DNA of 64,000 nt from an uncultured Butyrivibrio sp. (GCF_947169445.1 NZ_CAMVPU010000009.1:43324-107323); one strand, 5' to 3'; positions 1 through 10,098 are shown, numbered from the stretch's first letter. Notes: a model not told the origin generated them from the letters alone. Made by a program: numbers and translations.

Positions 1-567
1 GAGAATAACAACATCTCCCTCTTCTATGACATTTTCCATCATATCAGGATTAGCTGCAGCGATTACAACCTTTCCCTTTTTAAGGACATCCTCTATGTCA
101 CCAACAATCAGTTCACCGTCCAAAGTCTCAACGATATTCCTGTAGCATGTTCCTGCATCGGATAAGATTTTTGGATCAATAACGTCCATATATGTCTCAA
201 CAATATCGTTGGTAGTAACAATTCCTGTAAGCTCATCGCCTTCTGTAACGCAAAGTGTAACTACTCCCGCATCTCTCATCTTGGACCAGGCATTCTTAAG
301 GGACATATTTCTGTCCGTTCCTTCCAGCATCCTGATTTCCATATCTCTTACCTGGGTTCTTACGTCCTTGACATAAGCAGGTGTCTCAACACCAAAATGA
401 GATAAAACAAACTGTGTCTCTTCATTTAAGTGCCCTGCTCTACAGGCAATATAGTCTGATCCTGTTATCTTTCTTTTTAAATTTGCATAGGTTATGGCTG
501 CACAGATTGAATCGGTATCAGGATTCTTGTGTCCCATAACTATTACTGGTCTATTCTGCTTATTCAT
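1..567 (-). CDS. Putative manganese-dependent inorganic pyrophosphatase, CBS/DRTGG type (3' end outside window)
   Basis: The first 189 codons are present and the rest lies beyond base 1. The N-terminus has the DHH-phosphoesterase opening VIVMGHKNPDTDSICAA, with the His and two Asp residues that bind metal in family II pyrophosphatases. A CBS-like stretch follows (VTLCVTEGDELTGIVTTNDI), then the start of a DRTGG-like region. Clostridial family II enzymes carry this CBS-DRTGG insert, which senses adenine nucleotides in characterised members. The enzyme would hydrolyse pyrophosphate from biosynthesis in the cytoplasm. The ATG at 565-567 follows an AGGAGAG ribosome-binding site. The catalytic C-terminal domain cannot be seen. 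Confidence 0.85.
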   Translation of the reverse strand, partial: MNKQNRPVIVMGHKNPDTDSICAAITYANLKRKITGSDYIACRAGHLNEETQFVLSHFGVETPAYVKDVRTQVRDMEIRMLEGTDRNMSLKNAWSKMRDAGVVTLCVTEGDELTGIVTTNDIVETYMDVIDPKILSDAGTCYRNIVETLDGELIVGDIEDVLKKGKVVIAAANPDMMENVIEEGDVVIL

Positions 568-604
568 TAACTACTCTCTCCTAATAACATATAGAAAATG
601 AGCA

Positions 605-1486
605 TTACTCATCTCCATCGCCTAAGCTGCTGTCATATTCATCCAAAAAATGATGTCTTTCACCATTTTTGTCTTTATAACATATTATCGCATTAAGGTG
701 TATATTTTCTACACTTTTAAAAATATTTGCCTCTATATAGGAACTTTTTTCCCGAAGCTTTTTTATAAGCGCTTTTGTCTCAGCTCTTTTTGAGGTTGAG
801 CTGTCATTTTTAAGATTACCTTCTTTTTCAAGTTTCTCTGTAAGTCTGCAGGCGCACCTGATAAACTTAAGCTCATTATAGTTCATCCAGTGGATGATGT
901 CTTCCTCTCTTACAAGATAAAGAGGACGGATAAGCTCCATTCCTTCAAAGTTGGTACTATGGAGTTTGGGCATCATGGTCTGTATCTGTCCGCCATACAT
1001 CATTCCCATCAGTATAGTCTCAATAACATCATCATAGTGGTGTCCAAGAGCAATCTTATTACAGCCAAGTTCTTTTGCCTTACTGTACAGCGCACCTCTT
1101 CTCATTCTGGCACAGGGGTAACAGGGCGATCCTTCTATCCTGTCTGTGATATTGAAAATCTGAGAATCAAAGACTGTGATCGGTATCTGCATAAGCTGCG
1201 CATTTCTAATGATATTCTCATAGTTTTCATCATTGTAGCCCGGATTCATTACAAGATATACCACTTCAAAATTGTGTATTCCATGCCTTGAAAGCTCCTG
1301 AAAGAGCTTGGCAAGCAGCATGGAATCTTTTCCGCCGGAAATACATACAGCAATCTTATCACCCTCTTCTATAAGCTGATAAGTATTAATTGCCTTTGTA
1401 AACTGGCTCCATATTTCTTTTCTGAATTTTTTGATTATTGACCGCTCTATTTCCTGACAGCGGTCCATTTTTCTTTTTTCTGACAT
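605..1486 (-). CDS. TtcA/TilS-like tRNA-thiolating PP-loop ATPase
   Basis: A PP-loop ATPase of 293 residues. The signature SGGKDS is at residues 50-55, a CxxC pair at C122/C125 and further cysteines at C211/C213. This cysteine layout resembles the TtcA group, which thiolates cytidine 32 of tRNA with an Fe-S cluster. The protein is acidic at its C-terminus. A second Met at residue 7 is a possible start. The gene ends the set that begins with two ABC exporter genes; its start is 6 bases past the stop of the neighbouring exporter gene, so co-transcription is likely. TtcA-like is the best guess; other TtcA-family sulfur transferases cannot be excluded. Confidence 0.75.
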   Translation of the reverse strand: MSEKRKMDRCQEIERSIIKKFRKEIWSQFTKAINTYQLIEEGDKIAVCISGGKDSMLLAKLFQELSRHGIHNFEVVYLVMNPGYNDENYENIIRNAQLMQIPITVFDSQIFNITDRIEGSPCYPCARMRRGALYSKAKELGCNKIALGHHYDDVIETILMGMMYGGQIQTMMPKLHSTNFEGMELIRPLYLVREEDIIHWMNYNELKFIRCACRLTEKLEKEGNLKNDSSTSKRAETKALIKKLREKSSYIEANIFKSVENIHLNAIICYKDKNGERHHFLDEYDSSLGDGDE

Positions 1487-1492
1487 TGTACC

Positions 1493-3223
1493 TCACGCAA
1501 ACTGGCTGTTATAAAGCTCATAATAGAAACCTTTTCTATCAAGTAGCTGTTCATGATTTCCCTGCTCTATAATATGTCCGTCCTTCATAACCAGGATCAC
1601 ATCTGCTTCACGGATAGTAGAAAGCCTGTGAGCCACGATAAAGCTGGTCCTGCCCTGCATCATCTTGTTAAAGGCCTTTTGTATCCTGATTTCAGTACTT
1701 GTATCTATTGAAGATGTAGCCTCATCCAAAATCAGCATTGGCGGAATATTGAGCATTACTCTTGTAATACACAAGAGCTGTTTCTGGCCCTGGGAAAGGT
1801 TGCCGCCATTTTCCGATATAACTGTATCATAACCATTTGGAAGCCTTTTTATAAAACTGTGGGCGTGAGAAGCCTTAGCAGCAGCTATGATTTCCTCATC
1901 GCTAAAGCCTTCTCTTCCAAGGGTAATATTGTCTTTTATCGTTCCATTTCTAAGCCAGGTCTCCTGAAGGACCATTCCGAAATTACTTCTAAGGTCACTT
2001 CTTCTCATATCCCTGATATCTATTCCATCTACCTTGATCGAACCCTTATCAACATCATAGAATCTCATAAGCAGATTAATAAGAGTAGTCTTGCCACTTC
2101 CCGTAGGCCCTACGATTGCAACCCTGGCACCGCTTGAAATATTGAGATTCAAATTCTCAATAAGGCTTCTTTCCTTATCATAGGAAAAAGCAGCATCGGA
2201 TATCGTAACATTTCCTTTTGCCTGCGTCAAAAGCTTATCCTCTGTCTTATCCGGAATCTCGGGCTTTTCTTCACTAAGGCCAAATACACGCTCCGCACAG
2301 GCAAGTGCGTTCTGAAGTTCTGTTACAACACCTGAAATTTCATTAAAGGGCTTGGTATACTGATTGGCATAACTAAGGAAAATAGTAAGTCCGCCAACCG
2401 TCATTCCACCAGCTATGCAGGCAAACGCGCCAAACAGAGCTACTGCAGCATATACAATGTTATTGATAAATCTGGTGCCTGGATTTGTAAGTGATGAAAT
2501 AAATGTAGCTTTTATGCTGGTTGTCTCAAGTCTTTCATTTATATCATCAAATATTTCCATGTTCTCATCTTCATGGGCAAATGCCTTTACAACGGATAGA
2601 TTTCCAACCATCTCGTCAATAAAAGCTGTCTGATCTGACCGGGCCTCGCTCTGTCTTTTGAAAAGGCTAAAAGACTTATCTGCTATGAACTTAGCCACAA
2701 AAAGAGAAAGTGGCGTAAGAACAACTACTACGAAGGCAATCTTAAAGTTCAGATAAAACATGAAAACAAGGGTTCCAAGTATAGTCACAACTCCGGTAAA
2801 CAGCTGCGAGAATCCCATCAAAAGGCCATCAGAAAACATATCAACATCGGATATAATTCTTGATACTATTTCTCCGGTCTGCTTGTTATCCAGATATTCA
2901 AAGGGAAGCTTTTGCATCCTGTCAAAGGCTTCCGTCCTGACATCTCTTACTACTGCAAAAGTAATCTTGTTATTTGCCTTGTTCATGATCCACTGGCAAA
3001 TAGCAATAAAAACGATAATGCCGGACATTTTTGTAAGGATAGAAATAATAGTTTTAAAATCCACATTGTCTTTTCCCACAATGCAGTCTATTGCATTACC
3101 TGCAAGAATTGGCACATAAAGTGATAAAAGAGCTGTAATTACAGCCAGTGCCATTGATAAAAATATTAAAAAGCGATATTTGCCTGCATAGCGCAAGACT
3201 TTCTTTAAGGTTCCCTTTTTCAT
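1493..3223 (-). CDS. ABC exporter half-transporter (permease-ATPase), catalytic partner
   Basis: A 576-residue half-transporter. Six membrane segments occupy about residues 15-310, followed by an ATPase domain with Walker A GPTGSGKTT, signature LSQGQ, Walker B LILDEATSSID with the catalytic Glu, and an H-loop His (IVAHRLST). The start overlaps the end of the upstream exporter gene by 4 bases (ATGA), so the two are translationally coupled. Together they should form a heterodimeric exporter in the membrane. The partner has Asp in place of the catalytic Glu, which makes this the subunit with the intact hydrolytic site. The substrate cannot be read from sequence; relatives export drugs, lipids or peptides. 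Confidence 0.9.
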   Translation of the reverse strand: MKKGTLKKVLRYAGKYRFLIFLSMALAVITALLSLYVPILAGNAIDCIVGKDNVDFKTIISILTKMSGIIVFIAICQWIMNKANNKITFAVVRDVRTEAFDRMQKLPFEYLDNKQTGEIVSRIISDVDMFSDGLLMGFSQLFTGVVTILGTLVFMFYLNFKIAFVVVVLTPLSLFVAKFIADKSFSLFKRQSEARSDQTAFIDEMVGNLSVVKAFAHEDENMEIFDDINERLETTSIKATFISSLTNPGTRFINNIVYAAVALFGAFACIAGGMTVGGLTIFLSYANQYTKPFNEISGVVTELQNALACAERVFGLSEEKPEIPDKTEDKLLTQAKGNVTISDAAFSYDKERSLIENLNLNISSGARVAIVGPTGSGKTTLINLLMRFYDVDKGSIKVDGIDIRDMRRSDLRSNFGMVLQETWLRNGTIKDNITLGREGFSDEEIIAAAKASHAHSFIKRLPNGYDTVISENGGNLSQGQKQLLCITRVMLNIPPMLILDEATSSIDTSTEIRIQKAFNKMMQGRTSFIVAHRLSTIREADVILVMKDGHIIEQGNHEQLLDRKGFYYELYNSQFA

Positions 3224-4944
3224 ACCGCGCCCTCCTTCTTAAACTGTGAATCGTAGATTTCTTTGTAGAGTTCACAGCTATTAAGGAGCTGCTCATGGGT
3301 ACCTATTCCTGCAACAGTTCCATTATCAAGTACTATTATCTTGTCGCATCCAAGAACGGCAGAAGTTCTCTGGGATACAATAAAGGTTGTAGGTGGATTA
3401 TCCATTCCCGCAATAGCTTCACGAAGACGCTTATCTGTAAGATAATCAAGTGCTGATGCACTGTCGTCCAGAATAAGTATCTCCGGATTTCGTACAAGCG
3501 CTCTGGCAATAGTAAGTCTCTGCTTCTGGCCGCCGGAGAAATTCTTTCCTCCCTGAGCCACCATGAAATCAAGACCGCCTTCTTTACTTTCGACAACTTC
3601 TGTTGCCTGCGCTATCTCAAGAGCTTTCTTAATTTCTTCATCGGAAGCATCTTTTTTGCCCCATTTCATATTGTCCCTTATACTACCATGGAAAAGAACT
3701 GCCTTCTGAGGAACAACGCCAATTCTTTCCCTAAGTGCTTCAAGATTATATTCCCTTACATCTCTGCCATCAATAAAAACTGTTCCCTGTCTTGCATCGT
3801 AGAATCTTGGAATCAGATTAATAAGTGATGATTTACCACTACCTGTTCCTCCGATAACACCAATCTTTTCACCCCTGGCCGCAGAAAATGTGATGTTCTC
3901 AAGACTGTCCTCGCTGTCTCCCTCATATCTCATTGATACATTTTTAAAGACAATATGCTCATCAGTCCTGTCAAAAGTTGTCACTGTACCATCCTGCATG
4001 GATGACTTAAGCTCCAAAAGCTCCTGAACTCTGTTTCCGGAAGCTACAGCCTTGGTCATTGTAAGTACAAGATTAGCAAGCTTAATAAGTTCAACAAGTA
4101 TCTGGCCCATGTAGTTGTAAAGAGCTACAACCTGTCCCTGTGATAATTCACCACTATTAACATAAATTGCCCCCTTGTATATCAGAAAGGCAACTGAAAG
4201 ATTCAAAATAGCGTAAGTCAGAGGATTCATAAGCGCAGTCACGCTTCCTACGAACCTCTGCATATTCATAAGGGCATTACTCTGATCATGGAACTTTTCC
4301 TTTTCCTCATTTTCAAGTCCGAATGCCCTGATAACTCTGACACCTGTATGATTTTCTCTTGTATATTTCAAAAGAACATCCAGGCCGCTCTGTATCTTCT
4401 CGTATCTCGGAATGCTCCATGCAGTAATGGAAACAACTACAATGAAAAGAAGAAATATAGTAATCGCAAATATACCGGCCTGCCTTGCGTCAATAGTAAA
4501 GGCCATTACAAGTGCACCAAACACAACAAACGGTGACCTTAAAAGGAGTCTTATAGTCATATTGACTCCCTGCTGAACCTGATTCATGTCGCTGGTCATT
4601 CTGGTGATCATGGCCGCAGTTCCAACCCTGTCCATATCAGAGAATGAAAGCTTTTGAATATTGTCAAAAAGAGCTTTTTTCAGCTTTTTGGCAAAGCCTG
4701 CCGCAGCCTTAGCAGCAAAAAACTGTGCAGTAACTGCACTCACAAATCCAACAAAACATAGCAGAATCAGAATAAGACACATTCTGACAGTATAGCCTTT
4801 ATCTGCATTTGCTATTCCTTTATCGATCATGGCTGCTATTACAAGAGGAACCATGAGTTCAAAAGACGCTTCCAGAAGCTTAAATAAAGGTCCCAAAAAC
4901 GTTTCTTTCTTATAATCCTTAAGATAAACCAATAATTTTTTCAA
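3220..4944 (-). CDS. ABC exporter half-transporter with degenerate catalytic site
   Basis: A 574-residue half-transporter with an N-terminal six-helix membrane domain and a C-terminal ATPase. Walker A is GGTGSGKSS and the signature is FSGGQ. Walker B reads LILDDSASALD, where the catalytic Glu is Asp, and the H-loop His is Gln (IVSQRTS). The same pattern occurs in the TM287, BmrC and LmrC class of heterodimeric exporters with one non-consensus ATP site. The gene is first of the pair and overlaps the next gene by 4 bases. The start MKKLLVYLKDYKK follows AAGAGGTG. Confidence 0.9.
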   Translation of the reverse strand: MKKLLVYLKDYKKETFLGPLFKLLEASFELMVPLVIAAMIDKGIANADKGYTVRMCLILILLCFVGFVSAVTAQFFAAKAAAGFAKKLKKALFDNIQKLSFSDMDRVGTAAMITRMTSDMNQVQQGVNMTIRLLLRSPFVVFGALVMAFTIDARQAGIFAITIFLLFIVVVSITAWSIPRYEKIQSGLDVLLKYTRENHTGVRVIRAFGLENEEKEKFHDQSNALMNMQRFVGSVTALMNPLTYAILNLSVAFLIYKGAIYVNSGELSQGQVVALYNYMGQILVELIKLANLVLTMTKAVASGNRVQELLELKSSMQDGTVTTFDRTDEHIVFKNVSMRYEGDSEDSLENITFSAARGEKIGVIGGTGSGKSSLINLIPRFYDARQGTVFIDGRDVREYNLEALRERIGVVPQKAVLFHGSIRDNMKWGKKDASDEEIKKALEIAQATEVVESKEGGLDFMVAQGGKNFSGGQKQRLTIARALVRNPEILILDDSASALDYLTDKRLREAIAGMDNPPTTFIVSQRTSAVLGCDKIIVLDNGTVAGIGTHEQLLNSCELYKEIYDSQFKKEGAV

Positions 4945-4992
4945 ACCTACACCTCTTTAAAACAGATTATGCATTATAAAAACAGCAAAGAC

Positions 4993-6480
4993 CTAGTAAT
5001 TGATTCTAAGCCCCTTTGGATAATGGTTTTTAAGCATTCCGCCTGCCAGCTTGGCCCAACCAATACTATAACCATCAACGCAGATTATCGTCCAGCCCTT
5101 ATTAGCATTCAGTTCAGTTCTTATTGTCTGCCCGTTCAGATATTGCCTTATTTCCAGACTATCCTCACTGAAATTGGCTGCATTTTTGACATCACATTTT
5201 TTCAGGGCCAAAGCAAATGCATGGGATGGCTCAAATCTATCCTTTTTAACTGTTCCAAGATGAAGCCCGGGTCTCATACATTTTAGACCGTTTATCCCCG
5301 GCATTTTAGGATCACAGATATAAAGCTGATCTCCGAACATAAATAAAAGACCGTTTAGCTCATATCCACTTTTTAGCCGTTTTTTTTCAAAATCATCAAA
5401 CTCTAACGTTTCGAGCGCAAAATCCCAAAATAGTTTTTCAACTTCCTTTTTGGCTGCCTTATTCCTGCCACCTGGCACATGCAGATCCTTATCTCTGTCA
5501 ATAAGAACTCCATCACGCTCCAAAACGCACAAAAAATGGCCTTCGCCTCTAAGCTTATGAGGCCAGAGTCTTACAGCATTTTTTACTTCATTCAGGATTT
5601 CTTCATTGTCAGCAGCATCCAGGCCTATTTCAGTCAAAGCTGATTCTCTGATCCATTCTGGTCTGGCATATTCCATGCCGTCATATAAAGAAACCTCTTT
5701 AACATGAAAATCTCGATTTTTTGCAAGGAACCTGTAAATAGATTCTTCATTTTCTCTTGGTGCAAATGTGCAGGTAGAATAAACAAGCCTTCCTCCCGGC
5801 ATCAGCATTTTAGCAGCACAGCCAAGAATTTCTTCCTGCCTTTCGCCACAGTTTTCGACATTTTCCGGGCTCCATTCAGAGGATGCATTCTCATTTTTCC
5901 TGAACATTCCTTCTCCGGAACATGGTGCATCTACGAGAATCTTGTCAAAATACCCTCCAAATACCTGTTCAAGGCTATTCGGAGACTCATTTAAAACAAG
6001 TGCATTGGTTATTCCAAGCCTCTCAATATTAAGGGAAAGTATTTTTGCCCTATCTCTGTTTATCTCATTAGATACCAGTATCCCTGATCCGTTCATGCGT
6101 ACAGCAATCTGAGTGGACTTTCCTCCCGGAGAAGCGCAAAGATCCAGTAGTCTCTCACCGGGCTTAGGATCAAGATATTGAACCGGAGCCATTGCACTGG
6201 GTTCCTGAATGTAGTAAAGCCCGGCTTCGTGATATGGGCTTTTCCCCGGAGTGCATTCACTATTATAGTAAAATCCATTTTCCTCCCAGGGAACATTATT
6301 TTCATTTGTATCAATCTTTAATTTATTCAAATTGTTAGAAAAAGAAGCATCAGCTTTTAACTTATTGATTCTAAGGGCGTGATATCTGTCATCACTATCG
6401 CCAAAGCTCGACAAAAAAGCTTCATATTCCTCTTTATCTAAAAGTGTTCTCATTCTATCGCAAAAAGGTTCTGGTAGCAT
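4993..6480 (-). CDS. RsmF/RsmB-type rRNA (cytosine-C5) methyltransferase
   Basis: A 495-residue NOL1/NOP2/Sun family methyltransferase. The SAM-binding motif LLDLCASPGGKST is at about residues 109-121. The two catalytic cysteine motifs are DAPCSGEGMF and YSTCTF. The C-terminal third carries the extra RsmF-like RNA-binding region, ending in a PUA-like segment with GWAKLAGGMLKNHYPKGLR. Such enzymes make m5C in 16S rRNA. The gene starts 86 bases from the divergent acyltransferase gene and ends upstream of the ABC exporter pair. Confidence 0.88.
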   Translation of the reverse strand: MLPEPFCDRMRTLLDKEEYEAFLSSFGDSDDRYHALRINKLKADASFSNNLNKLKIDTNENNVPWEENGFYYNSECTPGKSPYHEAGLYYIQEPSAMAPVQYLDPKPGERLLDLCASPGGKSTQIAVRMNGSGILVSNEINRDRAKILSLNIERLGITNALVLNESPNSLEQVFGGYFDKILVDAPCSGEGMFRKNENASSEWSPENVENCGERQEEILGCAAKMLMPGGRLVYSTCTFAPRENEESIYRFLAKNRDFHVKEVSLYDGMEYARPEWIRESALTEIGLDAADNEEILNEVKNAVRLWPHKLRGEGHFLCVLERDGVLIDRDKDLHVPGGRNKAAKKEVEKLFWDFALETLEFDDFEKKRLKSGYELNGLLFMFGDQLYICDPKMPGINGLKCMRPGLHLGTVKKDRFEPSHAFALALKKCDVKNAANFSEDSLEIRQYLNGQTIRTELNANKGWTIICVDGYSIGWAKLAGGMLKNHYPKGLRINY

Positions 6481-6566
6481 CTATTATTCCTCACAACTTA
6501 TGGTAGATTAAGGCATGTTATGATATGATTAGTTTGTTTATTCTAACATTCACGGAGTCAGCCAAA

Positions 6567-7646
6567 ATGAAACAAAAATATAGCTTTATGAGCATCTTAA
6601 GAGTCTTATCAATGGTATCTATTGTATTCTACCACATGCTGATAACTCTTTATATATATGGAATAAGGCAATTAGACAGCATCAGTATTTTCTTTGAAAA
6701 TGCCAACATGCACATTGCCAAGGTCGGCGTATGTCTTTTCTTCATGCTCTCCGGCGCAGGGCTCATGCTTAGCAGCAAGGACCAGGCCTTTAGTCTTAAG
6801 GATTTCTATTTTAAAAGATTTAAAAAGATCCTGATACCATTTTATGTAGTATATGTCTGCTATTTTACTTTCCTCGTCATTACGCATCACATTCTACTTT
6901 CAAATCCCTTTGAAGGCAAAAATCTAAAGCCCTACAGCTTTATTTTTTCACTACTGGGAATGGATGCATATTTGGAAAACTTCGGAATTCCAACCTGCTC
7001 CCTCGGAATAGGCGAATGGTTCCTAGGATGCCTGATGCTCATTTATATCGTCTATCCAATACTTAGAGCCTGCATGTTAAAAAATAAATATATCACCATC
7101 CTCATCGCAACAATATACTACGTTCTTATGAATGTTTTCTATTGTAACATTCAAATTTTTAAAAATGTTCCAATGTACACAAATGCTGCAATAAAGATAT
7201 ACGATTTTATTTTGGGAATGTTCCTGGTTCTAGTACTTGAAAGCATTCCTAAGTTTATTTATTACATTGCATTTATTTTCAATTTGTTTTTTATTGTATA
7301 TCCCGACACACTGCCGGGCGTTGACAGTTTTCAGATTCCAATTCATGGTCTTTTAGCATTTTTGATTTTCGCTTATTTTGAAAAAATCTTTAACAAGCAC
7401 CCAAAGGTCATTAGAGGATTTGATATATTGGCATCATACAGCTACGAATACTTTTTGATCCACCATTTTGTAATACTTCATCTTTCCAAGATTGGACAAA
7501 ACACTGAATTTGGAAATCCCAAACTGCTTATATTATTTGGGGGAGAAATACTTCTCACCACAATACTTACTATTATCCTCAAAAAGATCGTTGCCCTTAT
7601 ATATCAGCCCATGGAACGAATAAGCCGTAAAAACAAGGCAAACTGA
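6567..7646 (+). CDS. Membrane acyltransferase, acyltransferase-3 family
   Basis: An integral membrane protein of about 359 residues with roughly ten hydrophobic segments. The N-terminal motif RVLSMVSIVFYHM holds the conserved His of acyltransferase-3 proteins, and LFFMLSGAGLML is the usual second helix. No SGNH domain is fused. Members O-acylate sugars of cell-wall, capsular or secreted glycans. The frame is open from 6525, but GGAG at 6554-6557 is 9 bases before the ATG at 6567, so this start is preferred. It is the only plus-strand gene in the first 49 kb and ends at a bidirectional terminator. The target glycan is unknown. Confidence 0.85.
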   Translation: MKQKYSFMSILRVLSMVSIVFYHMLITLYIYGIRQLDSISIFFENANMHIAKVGVCLFFMLSGAGLMLSSKDQAFSLKDFYFKRFKKILIPFYVVYVCYFTFLVITHHILLSNPFEGKNLKPYSFIFSLLGMDAYLENFGIPTCSLGIGEWFLGCLMLIYIVYPILRACMLKNKYITILIATIYYVLMNVFYCNIQIFKNVPMYTNAAIKIYDFILGMFLVLVLESIPKFIYYIAFIFNLFFIVYPDTLPGVDSFQIPIHGLLAFLIFAYFEKIFNKHPKVIRGFDILASYSYEYFLIHHFVILHLSKIGQNTEFGNPKLLILFGGEILLTTILTIILKKIVALIYQPMERISRKNKAN

Positions 7647-7687
7647 TAATTTATCTGCATTATGAAAACTAATAATTTCCACGTAAA

Positions 7688-7715
7688 AAGAGGTTACCCA
7701 AAAGGATAACCTCTT
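7688..7715. terminator. Bidirectional terminator between acyltransferase gene and rny
   Basis: A 9-bp perfect stem, AAGAGGTTA pairing with TAACCTCTT, has a 10-base loop. T-rich sequence follows on the plus strand (ATTATTTG), and TTTTTA follows on the minus strand. It sits between convergent genes and can serve both. Confidence 0.75.
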
Positions 7716-7743
7716 ATTATTTGTAATAATTGCAGATGATGAA

Positions 7744-9291
7744 TTACTTAGCGTAATCGGTTGCTCTGCTCTCTCTGATAATATTTACCTTGATCTGTCC
7801 AGGATATTCCATTTCATCCTCGATCTTCTTGGCAATATCACGAGCCATGAGAACCATATCTTCATCTGAAACCTGCTCAGGAACTACCATTACTCTGACT
7901 TCACGACCAGCCTGAATAGCAAATGAGTGATCAACACCCTTAAAGCTATTTGTAATTTCCTCGAGTTCTTTTAATCTGGATGTGTATGTTTCAAGTGTTT
8001 CTCTTCTAGCTCCAGGTCTAGCTGATGAAATTGTATCAGCAGCCTGCACAAGAACAGCTATAAGAGACTGTGGCTCAACATCTCCATGATGAGCTTCTAC
8101 AGCGTTAATAACAATCTGTGATTCCTTGTACTTCTTACAAATATCTACACCAAGCTGAATATGTGAACCTTCAAGCTCATGATCTACAGCCTTACCAATA
8201 TCATGTAAGAGTCCGGCTCTCTTAGCAACTCGAACATCAAGTCCAAGCTCTGATGCTAAAAGTCCGCACAACTGTGCAACTTCTACAGAATGCTTCAAGC
8301 AATTCTGACCGTAACTGGTTCTAAATTTCATACGACCAAGAATCTTGATCACTTCAGGATGAAGTCCATGAACACCTGCTTCAATAGCAGCATTCTCTCC
8401 TTCTTCCTTAATCTTCGCAGCAACTTCTTTCTGAGCCTTCTCAACCATTTCCTCAATTCTTGCAGGATGAATTCGGCCATCTACAATAAGTTTCTCGAGT
8501 GCAATACGAGCTACTTCTCTACGGATTGGATCAAAGCCTGAAATAACTACTGCTTCCGGAGTATCATCAATAATAAGATCGACTCCGGTCATTGTTTCAA
8601 GGGTTCTAATGTTTCTACCTTCTCTACCAATGATTCTACCCTTCATTTCATCATTTGGCAGCTGAACAACAGATATTGTAGTCTCGGAAACATGATCTGC
8701 TGAGCAACGCTGAATAGCGTTAACAACAATTTCCTTTGCTCTCTTATCTGCTTCTTCTTTAGCCTCAGCTTCCATGTTCTTGATCATGACAGCTGATTCG
8801 TGTTTCACATCATCTTCAACGATTTTTAAAAGATACTCTTTTGCCTGTTCGGAGGTTAAGCCAGAGATTTTCTCAAGTTCCTGTAGCCTCTGTTCATTAA
8901 GCTTAGCAACCTCTTCACTCTTCTTGTTAAGCGCCTCTTCCCGAGCATTCAAGCTTTGCTCTTTCTTCTCAATCGCTTCCGATCTCTTTTCGACGTTCTC
9001 CTCTTTCTGCTGAACCCTTCTCTCTGAGCGCTGAACCTCATTTCTACGGTCCTTAACTTCCTTCTCAAGGTCATTACGAGTCTTCATAGCCTCTTCCTTG
9101 GCTTCAAGAAGTTTCTCACGCTTAGTGTCCTCAGCAGTCTTGAGTGCTTCATCGATAATCTTTCTTGCCCTTTCTTCAGCACTTCCGATTTTCCCCTCAG
9201 TTACCTTCTTATGGTATGAGTTTGACAAAACCCAAGTCACAAGTACAGAAATGACAAGAGTTGCTACTACTGCAATAATAATACCGGCCAT
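7744..9291 (-). CDS. rny: Ribonuclease Y
   Basis: A 515-residue endoribonuclease that starts mRNA decay at the membrane. The N-terminal membrane helix is residues 2-23. A long charged coiled coil runs to about residue 190. The KH domain has IIGREGRNIRTLE, and the HD domain has LLHDIGKAVDHELEG with the metal-binding His-Asp pair. Length and domain order match the Firmicutes family (about 520 residues). The RBS is AAGGAGG. It is transcribed away from recX. A candidate promoter, TCTACA-17-TACAAT, lies about 40-65 bases upstream of the start codon. Confidence 0.97.
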   Translation of the reverse strand: MAGIIIAVVATLVISVLVTWVLSNSYHKKVTEGKIGSAEERARKIIDEALKTAEDTKREKLLEAKEEAMKTRNDLEKEVKDRRNEVQRSERRVQQKEENVEKRSEAIEKKEQSLNAREEALNKKSEEVAKLNEQRLQELEKISGLTSEQAKEYLLKIVEDDVKHESAVMIKNMEAEAKEEADKRAKEIVVNAIQRCSADHVSETTISVVQLPNDEMKGRIIGREGRNIRTLETMTGVDLIIDDTPEAVVISGFDPIRREVARIALEKLIVDGRIHPARIEEMVEKAQKEVAAKIKEEGENAAIEAGVHGLHPEVIKILGRMKFRTSYGQNCLKHSVEVAQLCGLLASELGLDVRVAKRAGLLHDIGKAVDHELEGSHIQLGVDICKKYKESQIVINAVEAHHGDVEPQSLIAVLVQAADTISSARPGARRETLETYTSRLKELEEITNSFKGVDHSFAIQAGREVRVMVVPEQVSDEDMVLMARDIAKKIEDEMEYPGQIKVNIIRESRATDYAK

Positions 9292-9420
9292 TACAGGAGC
9301 ACCTCCTTATTCAATTTTCATTGTACAATATCTTGTATAGTGTGTAGAAAAAACTACATAAATAACACACTTGAATACAATTTTACAACACTTAAATTTT
9401 ACCTTTTATAAGTACTAGTG

Positions 9421-10056
9421 TCAAGGAATATAATCGCTGTCACATTCCATTACATGGCGGATAGAGTCCATTGAATATCCCTTTCTCAAAAGAAAGGCCA
9501 TTATTTTCTGTTTATCCTTAAAGTCCATTTCAGGACTATAATGCTTCTTGATAAGAAGTTTGGCAATCTGCTCATCTTCTACGCTTACCCCGGAACTATC
9601 ATTTTCTTCTTCATAAACCTCTTCGAGAATTGGTATGATAATCTCCTTCTTAATCCCTTTTTGAGTCAGATCCTGAATAATACGATTCCTGCTGCGAGTA
9701 GTCATATGATATGTGACATAATCCCTGACAAAACGTTCATCATCAAGGTATCTGTATCCTCTGACATACTCGATTGCCTCATCAACGATATCCTGAGGAT
9801 AAAGGCCTTCCGCAAGTTTATCTCGCAGCTGCTTCTCAGTGTAATCCTTCTTCTGAAGAAGATTCATAGCCCGAAGTTTAGCACGTTTTGAAAGAACTGT
9901 ACCCAAAATCTCATCATATAGTTCCGCGGAAATATCTATTCCAGATTTTATACTATAAGTCTTAAGCTCACCCTTATACAAAACAAAGGCAAATTCTCCG
10001 TCAATATATACTTTACATCTCTTCTTATCTAGTTCAACGATGTCAGAAATCTGCAT
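9421..10056 (-). CDS. recX: Regulatory protein RecX
   Basis: A 211-residue RecX-family protein made of three-helix repeats. Typical segments are LLQKKDYTEKQLRDKLAEG and YRYLDDERFVRDYV. RecX binds RecA filaments and limits their extension. The gene follows recA in the same direction, but a terminator-like hairpin lies between them, so its expression may depend on read-through from recA. A minus-strand start ATG at 10054-10056 is used. Confidence 0.93.
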   Translation of the reverse strand: MQISDIVELDKKRCKVYIDGEFAFVLYKGELKTYSIKSGIDISAELYDEILGTVLSKRAKLRAMNLLQKKDYTEKQLRDKLAEGLYPQDIVDEAIEYVRGYRYLDDERFVRDYVTYHMTTRSRNRIIQDLTQKGIKKEIIIPILEEVYEEENDSSGVSVEDEQIAKLLIKKHYSPEMDFKDKQKIMAFLLRKGYSMDSIRHVMECDSDYIP

Positions 10057-10098
10057 ATTTTATTATCCCAATTCCCAAATCAATCTGTTTAGTAAAAG

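Noticed and set aside
890..1291. Plus-strand open frame opposite the TtcA-like gene
   Set aside because: It is the complement of a well-supported minus-strand gene, with no RBS and no recognisable domain.
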